DNA from: Lantana camara
Lineage: Eukaryota > Streptophyta > Magnoliopsida > Lamiales > Verbenaceae
Assembly: GCA_037501455.1 (NCBI GenBank)
Contig: CM074858.1
Span: forward strand, 84,914,501 to 84,978,500
Length of the DNA: 64,000 bases
Direction: 5' to 3'
This document shows, in pieces, positions 57,674 through 64,000 of the stretch. A program made the translations under genes and the position numbers. The notes beneath the pieces were generated by a model. That model ran no database searches. It had not been told where the DNA came from and worked only from the letters and a program-made list of their open reading frames with translations. Position 1 is the first letter of the stretch. Each line of letters starts with the position of its first letter.

Positions 57674-58000
57674 ATGGATCAATATCAAAAACAATTAAAA
57701 CGTCAAGAAATACGACTGATACGAGGAATAATTAAACAAAAAATAGACATATTAAATAAAATGACTAATCCAGCAGATTATGAAAAACAAGAAAAAATTA
57801 TTCAAAGCATGAGACGAAGTGAAGAAAATCTTGTAAAAAATAGAATACACATTCCCACCACTATTTCAAGACTAGAAGAATATATGAAACTTATCAAACG
57901 ATCAGAAGGAGGAATACCAGAACTTATAGCTGAAAATAAAAAAGTAATAAAATGGTGTCGCGAACAAATAACTAAATTAAATATACTTTCATCAGCATGA
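57674..58000 (+). CDS. Relic ORF C (108 aa), basic helical protein
   Basis: The frame is intact, MDQYQKQLKRQEIRLIRGII to NILSSA, and ends in ATGA so that its stop overlaps the next start. Lys/Arg/Glu-rich, likely coiled coil or nucleic-acid binding. I do not recognise the family. Small basic proteins in this position occur in badnavirus-like genomes, an analogy only. Confidence 0.5.
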   Translation: MDQYQKQLKRQEIRLIRGIIKQKIDILNKMTNPADYEKQEKIIQSMRRSEENLVKNRIHIPTTISRLEEYMKLIKRSEGGIPELIAENKKVIKWCREQITKLNILSSA

Positions 58001-58572
58001 ATTTCACACAATAATTACAAAAATTTGTAGAATCATTAAACGAACAAGTACAGTCTTTAAATAATACTGTACAAACATTAACAGAACAATTACTAAATAC
58101 TAATAAAAAGATGTCTCAACTTGAGAATACTATAACAAATATCAATACTAGTCAAGAAATAGAATCATATTATAAAATTGATCAAAATATTTTCTCTTGT
58201 CATTAGGAGGGGGGAGAATATCCACATTTATTTCACACTAGTACAAACCCACAATTAAACACCATTATAGATATGTTACAACAAATTCTTTTAGAAAAGA
58301 AACAAAATGTTATAAATGAAATAGATAATACACAAGAAATTTTAGATAAACTTCTACGAGAATTTAAAGGGAAACAAGTGGAAAACCAAATTGGTACATC
58401 TGAAGAAAAACAAATAATACTTCCTATGTCAAACTGTCAAGAATTATTAAAACAACTCAAAGAAGTAATTATACGAAAAGAATATTCTAGACATATAACT
58501 ATTGCTGATCTTGAAACATATTTTGGAAACAAAAATCTTAAACCTTTTCAAATAGAAGCTCCACGTTTATAA
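57997..58572 (+). pseudogene. Relic ORF D (191 codons, two internal stops), coiled coil
   Basis: ATG at 57997 overlaps the stop of ORF C. In-frame stops are TAA at codon 6 (58012-58014) and TAG at 58204-58206; the frame otherwise continues to TAA at 58570-58572. Residues about 7-60 form a heptad-like coiled coil (FVESLNEQVQSLNNTVQTL). The C-terminal part reads ITIADLETYFGNKNLKPF. Both stops are one C-to-T step from Gln codons. Function unknown. Confidence 0.5.
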
Positions 58573-59341
58573 TGGAATCTTTTGATTTAGAAGAAAAAAT
58601 TGCAGAATTAAACAATTTATTAGAATCATTAAAAATAGTTGACGGAGAAAATAAACAAACTCATACATTAGAAGCTATAAAACCAGAAGTAGAAAACGAA
58701 GAAGTGATATATGGATATGAGTCATCAGAGGACGATGTGTTAGGAATGGAACATGGTTTAAAACAAGAAAAAGATAAGAAAGATATCCCAGAAGCAAGTA
58801 ATACAAATAAGGAAGAAGAAATTAAATGGGAAACTTATCAAGAAGATAAATATACTAATCCTCTAAAAAATTAAAGTATACAATACAATTTTAAAAAGGG
58901 ATATATTCCAAATAAAAAAGGAAGATGGTCTAAAATACCTGACCAATATATACCTACAAAAAGAATACTAGGAGCCGATGGAATATTAAATTTAGACTGT
59001 GTAACAAACAAAACAATACTTATTACCGAATGGGCACATAAACTAGGACTAATTATAGAAACCGAAGATAGATTAAGACTAGGAATTTTTAAAACAATAT
59101 TTAATTTTGTACAATATAAAACAATAGGAAAAGTAAATCATTACTTAGCTTCATTAACAGAAGAACAAAAAACACTCTTGATAGGAGAAGATTCTATAGA
59201 TATTTTTTGGAACATAGTTGCAAAAATACATTCAGAATTTGTTGGAATACCTATGCAAGATTCAGGACTCTTCGTAAATAAAAGAGAACATGATAGGGCA
59301 GCATATCATCTAGCTAATACGCAAATATTAGACATGTGCGC
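58572..59341 (+). pseudogene. Relic ORF E: start of a polyprotein, truncated
   Basis: ATG at 58572 shares bases with the stop of ORF D. The first 100 codons are acidic and helical (MESFDLEEKIAELNNLLESL). A TAA at 58872-58874 interrupts, then the same frame goes on with YIPTKRILGADGILNLDCV, WAHKLGLIIETEDRL and IVAKIHSEFVG up to ILDMC, where the TAT LTR starts. The second half looks like the N-terminal coat region of a caulimovirid polyprotein. Protease and reverse transcriptase are missing because of the truncation. Confidence 0.55.
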
Positions 59342-60189
59342 TGATGATACTCAGAAATGCGCACGTATCAGAGCCGTCCACGTGTCGCCATCGATTGACT
59401 AGAAGACTATACGCTCGCATTGATGGGCTCGTGGGCCAACCCAACCCACTCACTTGCCAACTAATACAGACCATTGGGCCTCGGCCAACTATTCTGGTAA
59501 AGGGCTAGAGCCGGCAGGCTTGGCGCTCACACCTAGGCCCTCAGGGTTACCCTTCTCAAGGAATCACCCGCACGAGGGCCATATCCTTGTCGCTCGGGTT
59601 TTGGCGCTCAAAGATCATAAGCCGTGGGAACCCGTCCGAACATTCTTCGAGCGTCACCTGTGCGCTCGAGGATTATCCCCCACCACTGTGGTGGATCTGA
59701 GCCCTCATAAGACGGATCCGGGACCCTCCACCCACGCGACCCTCGTCAACAACCTCTGACACAAAGGTAGTGCGCACCATGTACCTGACACACCGCCTCC
59801 TTTTCAGAAACGTCATTCTCACGCCCTCAAGGGCTGCCACGTGTTAGGGCAACACAGGTTTGGGACCACGCGGTCAATTTACCCATTTACCCTTACCCCT
59901 AACATATAAATAGGGGAGAACACATGCTTTCTCCCCCAAGTCATCTTCACGATACATATTGCACACATTGTTCTGGGTTCATTCCGCCATTCCTCTGCAT
60001 CTTCCCAAGCTTCATATCAGTCGCATCATCATTACATCTTGCATTCTTGGTGTTATCCTAGCTGGAAGAACCCATGCTCAAGAGGAAACCCAGTTCCTAA
60101 GGCTTTCACGCCTGTGATGGTCTTTTCCCTTTTCATATAAATCTTAAAGTGTTGTTGCATTTTCGGAAGTCCAATTTCCAGCACCATCA
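59342..60189 (+). repeat. 5' LTR of the second TAT element
   Basis: About 848 bp. The start TGATGATACTCAG is chosen because it mirrors the end ...CACCATCA; a start at 59335 (TGTGCGC) cannot be excluded. TATA box TATAAATA at 59905-59912. A poly-C/T-rich leader and a short intronless leader follow to the PBS. Confidence 0.75.
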
Positions 60190-60193
60190 TTTT

Positions 60194-60211
60194 TGGCACC
60201 GTCTGTGGGAA
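60194..60211 (+). other. Primer binding site of the second TAT element
   Basis: TGGCACCGTCTGTGGGAA, four bases after the LTR end. It differs by one base from the PBS at 40794-40811, where GCGCC stands for GCACC. Confidence 0.75.
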
Positions 60212-60291
60212 ATCCATCACTACCACAACTGTCATCATCAGATTCTTCCTTTGAAAGCTAGTTGAGATATAACACCTTTTTGGGTCTGAAA

Positions 60292-61040
60292 ATGGTTACT
60301 GCAACTAGGTCTGGAGCTGTGGGGGACAAGGGCACTCTTCCCCCAGTTCCTCTCGCGACTGCCCCTCCAGTCAACGAAGAGAACGCCGAGAGCAACATCC
60401 CCGCCGGAGGTACGAACCCACCAGCTGCGGGGAACGGAGGCGAAAATCCAGACGCGGCGGCTGCAACTCTCCCACCAGGAGGGAACGCTACGGGAGGGCC
60501 CAGTTCTGTTGTTCCACCTACAACTCACACCGCCAACGCTTCCTTCCCTTACTCAGGTATGTATCCCATGGCCATACCTCCACCGGGATACCCTTTTATG
60601 CAACCCGGAATGATGCCCGGGATGGTGCCGATGATCCAACCTTACCAAGTGGGGACACCGAATCTCCCCATGTCATTGCCAAGAGAGATACAAGGGGTAG
60701 AAATGCCCCAAATCACCACCCAGCAGCTTCAGGCACTGTATGCGCAGTGTGAGGGCCAGGCAGTCCAAAACGCTTGGGAACATTTCACTGCAGCGTATTT
60801 CCCTTCGCACGCTGGCGCTCGAATGGCCCCACCTCTTGGAGGACTCCCAGCGCACCCCTTGACGATGGCCCAAAACGCGTTGAGGGCCCAGCAGCCTCCC
60901 CCTCCTCCAACCCGAGAAAACGAGGCCCCACCGAGGGTCCAGCAAGTTCACCCACCCGCGGGAGATGAGAGGGCGCCTCGAAATGAGGGGGCCGGAGATA
61001 ACGATGAGATCCAATCGAAAGCCACAGAAAGGGCAAACCG
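60292..61040 (+). pseudogene. Second TAT element gag, truncated by a copia insertion
   Basis: ATG at 60292 opens 249 codons (MVTATRSGAVGDKGTLPP) before the copia LTR at 61041; a few extra codons read into the LTR. The protein is Pro/Ala/Gly-rich with a Met/Pro-rich patch (YPMAIPPPGYPFMQPGMMPG) and a Gln-rich helix, typical of the N-terminal extension of TAT gag proteins. The conserved gag core has not been reached. No stop precedes the insertion. Confidence 0.75.
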
Positions 61041-63228
61041 TGTTGGGAATAGTGCCCTGAAAATTCAATTTATTGAATTAATAAAACTGAATTTGCAGCA
61101 AGTTATGAGTATTTCACATATTAACAATTAATGACGTGTGATGGTATTCTTATATGAAATATGTTTCATAGGAAAAGACTTTGAATACCGAAATCACGTG
61201 TCATTAAAGTTCTAGTCGGTAAGATAAGAATATGTTCTTATCAAGACTATAACGTGGTTATATAAGATGATTAGTCTTTCGTCATAGGGAATAGTGATTC
61301 CAATTATAACACGTTGATTATTTTCAATAGGATTGGAAACATCGAACTGGACCACTGAGATTATTTATTTTATACTGCTATCTAAAAATAAATAAAATCT
61401 CAGGAAGCATTGTACTCTTAATCCTGATAATATTTTGGCTTTAGGCATGTAGTGTTAGTCACTGTAACATACTCGAAGTGAGGTCTCGGTAACGGGTGGC
61501 CAAAATACTTTGTATGATTCGGTGACAGCATGAAATGTGCTAAAGAGTTATATTGATCGAGGAATCTGTGGCCTTGCTGGAAGGTAAAAGATATCCTTGA
61601 AATAGATTTGCAAAAGTTCGAATTAAGACTTTGGCCAAAGCACTTCGCGTGATAACGTCACCGAAGTTGTATGTTGAATGTGTTTCACATACAGAGAATT
61701 TGAACTTAAGGTGAATCAATAAATTTCAAATTGGAGATGAAAAATAAATGATAGTAGTTGTAATTTATTTTTCATGGATATCTACACGGAGGAGTAAAAT
61801 GCGAAATTATTCTAGATCGAGAAATTCGTGAATAATTTAATTAATTTTAGAGTGCAACAATATTTATTTAGTGGAATTAAATATTGTTAAACGGTAATTA
61901 ATTATTATCATGAGATGATAATATATTAATCCGTTTGGAGCTAAAATTAATTAGTCCTGCAGGTCCCCCTGCAAGCCCCAATCAAAAACCCGAAGAGAAA
62001 ATAATAAAAGGAGAAAGAGAAATGAATTTTCAAAATGTTTGAAAATAGCAAAGGAATTTATTTTAAGAAAATAAATCAAGTTCCAAAGAGTTGGAAATGC
62101 CCGGAATTTTATTTTGGAGAAAATAAAATTTTCATCGAAAAAAAAAAAAAAATCGTTGATGACGTGGCAGCTGACGTGGCATGCCACGTCAGCAAGTGGG
62201 CCCAGGTGGTGTTGACTGGGCAGCCGCGTGGCACGCCACGAGTGCGACGCGTGGACGGCCCAGATCGCGCCACGTCAGCTTGTTGACCGGGTCAACGGGT
62301 CAGGTTTCGGAAAGAGTCGGACCGGGTCGGACTAGACCCGGACACGTGGCAGCTCCTGAAGAGGCCACGTCACCAGGAAACCCTAGCCGGCAAGTGATCA
62401 CACGCGCCGCCTTGTGGCGGCGCGTGAGGGCACGTCCGGCGGCGGATTGGCGCGTTCTCGGCGGCGTTGGACTCGTGGTGACAAGGGCTACGACGTGGTC
62501 ACCTCGGTTTTCGTGTCCAAGTTGGCTACGCAAGTGGAGGTGTGAAATGACCATTTTACCCTTGCTTTTGTATCCAAAATGACCGTTTTGCCCTCATATA
62601 TTTGCCTATAAATAGGCTGATACCCACCCCATTTCATTCATTCAGTTTTGGGATGGTTTTGGCCAAATTTTGGCTTTGAAACCAAGTCCCATTTTTCTCC
62701 TAGTTAATTCCGATTTATTTCGGAATTAATTTTAATTAGGTGTTTATATAAAACGCCTAATTTTGGGAGAATAAACCCTAAAAAGGGTGTTCTAGTTTAA
62801 AGTTTTATTTTCTCTAAGTATTTAGAGAAATACTTTCGGAGCCCACACTCCGAGGGTGTCCCTGGGGTTATTGCAGGGAAGCTCTGCCGGTTTCACGAGC
62901 AGATCGGGTATTGGGTTCTCAGGAGGTGAATTCGAGGAGCTAGAAAAATGCCGTTAGATAGCCATGTTTGCAGTACGGTAATATCTTTCAGTTATTTTAT
63001 TTTAAGCATGATAAATTATGTGCTCTTAAGTGTTAATTGCATGTTAGATATTTATCTGCTTAAGTGATTTAAAATTTATCATCAATTGCATGTATATACT
63101 TGAGTAGATCCGGCTAAGTCTTCCGTTTTGTATTAAAATGTTTTAGAAATATTTTAATACTTGTATTATAATTAAAAATTTTAAAATGTGGTCCCGGACT
63201 GCTACTGTTCTGGGCCCGCCTCCCAGCA
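61041..63228 (+). repeat. 5' LTR of the copia element (2188 bp)
   Basis: Ends are inverted (TGTTGGGA / TCCCAGCA). A TATA box TATAAATA lies at 62607-62614. The region 62,155-62,370 upstream of it has many ACGTGGC/GCCACGT motifs. Part of it (63,004-63,180) recurs as a fragment at 19,714-19,890. Small open frames in the GC-rich part are not supported as genes. Confidence 0.88.
62155..62370. promoter_or_regulatory. ACGTGGC/GCCACGT motif cluster and W-box pair in the copia LTR
   Basis: At least six ACGT-core sites (TGACGTGGCAG, TGACGTGGCATGCCACGTCA, GCGCCACGTCAG, GACACGTGGCAG, GGCCACGTCACC) lie in about 215 bp, 240-450 bp upstream of the TATA box. TGACGTGGCATGCCACGTCA is a perfect 20-bp palindrome. 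TTGACCGGGTCAA near 62,282 is an inverted W-box pair. Such sites bind bZIP and WRKY factors, so stress or ABA responsiveness is plausible but not shown. Confidence 0.65.
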
Positions 63229-63230
63229 TG

Positions 63231-63242
63231 TGGTATCAGAGC
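63231..63242 (+). other. tRNA-Met primer binding site of the copia element
   Basis: TGGTATCAGAGC, two bases after the LTR end, continuing CGTGCTCTAG. It confirms the LTR end at 63228 and the plus orientation. Confidence 0.9.
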
Positions 63243-64000
63243 CGTGCTCTAGATATATACATACATTGATATGATGCATGTGATGCATAATTTTAAATCT
63301 GATACTGTGCACGTAAATTCTGTCAAAGGAGGCTGGTTTTTAAGTGGGACCGTTGTGACCCCTCCAGTGTTTCCTAGGAATTTACGTGGAATGGTATTTT
63401 TCGAGGAATCGATTTCAATAATCTTCCTGGTTAATTACCGAATCAGTAAACATGATTTAAATTATGAGATAATTTATTTATAACATGTTTAATTTATGCC
63501 ATTTATTTTAAGCATAATAATTATGTGATAATTATACCAACATGCTTAATTGATTTAATTTATGGCATATTTATTTTGTGTCATTTAAAATTTTAAGCAT
63601 GATAATTATGTGATAATTATATGAAAGCATGCTTAATTATTTTATTTTATGGCATGATCATGATAATATGAGATATTATGATATTTCAATTATGCATATT
63701 TTATTTAATGTGATTAAATAGTAATGTTTAATAGAGATTAGATGCGATGCATAATTGAACTAATATTTTTCGGCCTAATTAATAAATAGTTATTAAATTG
63801 CCTTAAAATATTATTATTGGGATTTTAAATATGATTTAGTAATCCTAGTGGGAGGGTATTAATTAGATTAATCACTTCCAACAATAAGACGCCAAAAGTG
63901 ATTATTAAGATAATCAACAGATAATCCACACCTTTTAAAAATTCAAGTGGGAGCGAGATGAAAAGAGTTGGATTCTCACGGTCTCCATTACCCGTCTATA

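Larger units (their letters stand above)
57287..59341 (+). mobile_element. Second endogenous pararetrovirus-like relic, AT-rich, five linked ORFs
   Basis: Five plus-strand frames follow one another with minimal gaps or overlaps: 57287-57469, 57471-57671, 57674-58000, 57997-58572 (ATGA overlap) and 58572 onward (TAATG overlap). Stop-start coupling and small Lys/Glu-rich ORFs before a large polyprotein are typical of badnavirus- and tungrovirus-like genomes. The last frame resembles the beginning of a caulimovirid coat region, as judged by general pattern only. Base composition is far more AT-rich than the other elements. The relic is cut at about 59,341 by a TAT LTR. Four internal stops show it is dead. 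Family assignment is moderate; no RT is present in the window to confirm it. Confidence 0.6.
59342..61040 (+). mobile_element. Second TAT-lineage gypsy element, 5' part (LTR, PBS, gag start)
   Basis: An LTR at 59342-60189, a TAT-type PBS at 60194-60211 and a gag frame from 60292 are in the expected order. The gag is interrupted at 61041 by a copia LTR and the rest lies outside the window, if it exists. LTR termini TGATG...CATCA agree with the TGAT...ATCA ends of the first TAT element. The family differs in sequence from the element at 40020. Confidence 0.82.
61041..64000 (+). mobile_element. Ty1/copia element (SIRE/Maximus-like?), 5' LTR and leader; continues past the window
   Basis: The LTR begins TGTTGGGAATAGTGCCC at 61041 and ends CTCCCAGCA at 63228. 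A tRNA-Met type PBS TGGTATCAGAGC follows at 63231. The 5' end matches the solo LTRs on the minus strand at 12886 and 16133. From 63243 to 64000 is untranslated leader with AT-rich repeated CATGATAATTATGTGATAATTAT words; no gag start is seen. The element sits inside gag of the second TAT element. The SIRE/Maximus label is inferred from the long LTR and PBS. Confidence 0.85.

Noticed and set aside
57200..59341. AT-rich block considered as an organellar insertion
   Set aside because: The stop-start linked frames and coat-like polyprotein start do not match known plastid or mitochondrial genes.
62035..62582. Short frames in the GC-rich part of the copia LTR (83 to 133 codons)
   Set aside because: No domain and no splice context; they lie over the promoter motif array.
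61058..63228. LTR start at 61058 (TGAAAATTC)
   Set aside because: TGTTGGGAATAGTGCCC at 61041 matches the starts of the two solo LTRs with target duplications, so the earlier start is right.
1..64000. tRNA, rRNA, snRNA genes and CRISPR arrays
   Set aside because: None could be recognised by eye; tandem arrays present are LTR motif arrays, a minisatellite and microsatellites.

Overview
The window is nuclear DNA from a flowering plant, most likely a eudicot. The evidence is two typical plant genes with short GT-AG introns and many exons, nested layers of Ty3/gypsy and Ty1/copia LTR retrotransposons, hAT-type MITEs, a LINE relic, and two different relics of integrated plant pararetroviruses (Caulimoviridae). 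I cannot name the species. I see no tRNA or rRNA gene, no organellar insert and no CRISPR array.

Layout. (1) 1-17,890 is a nest of LTR elements. The oldest layer is a minus-strand gypsy element that keeps LTR and gag sequence but shows no pol. A plus-strand Tekay/Del-like element (3' end plus LTR, 1-5617) sits against it. Four solo LTRs, each with a 5-bp target duplication, lie at 2175-5120, 6060-9110, 10847-12886 and 14231-16133. (2) 17,890-22,400 holds a decayed minus-strand LINE, a copia LTR fragment and a 962-bp hAT-type element. (3) 22,400-29,173 is a minus-strand endogenous pararetrovirus with movement protein, coat protein, protease, reverse transcriptase and a second ORF; its RNase H region seems to be deleted. 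(4) 29,934-38,262 is an apparently intact 22-exon VPS35 gene (retromer core subunit, 789 aa). (5) 40,020-51,901 is a complete, young TAT-lineage gypsy element with 5-bp target duplications. It carries dual RNase H domains and a three-exon antisense gene whose spliced frame is open for 811 codons, although gag and pol each carry a stop codon and a 407-bp MITE sits between them. (6) 52,292-56,900 is an intact 8-exon plastid 3-dehydroquinate synthase gene (450 aa); the 3' LTR of the TAT element ends about 390 bp upstream of its ATG. (7) 57,287-59,341 is a second, AT-rich relic with five short ORFs joined stop-to-start, read as a different caulimovirid. (8) 59,342-64,000 is a second TAT element (LTR, PBS, gag) interrupted inside gag by a copia LTR whose element runs off the window.

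Only VPS35 and DHQS are clear host genes. VPS35 acts in endosome-to-Golgi/vacuolar sorting and DHQS in the plastid shikimate pathway; nothing here links them functionally. Roughly three quarters of the window is mobile or viral DNA. Points most worth a second look are the intact antisense gene in the TAT element, the two pararetrovirus relics, the palindromic and ACGT-core motif arrays inside LTRs, and the LTR placed in the DHQS promoter region.
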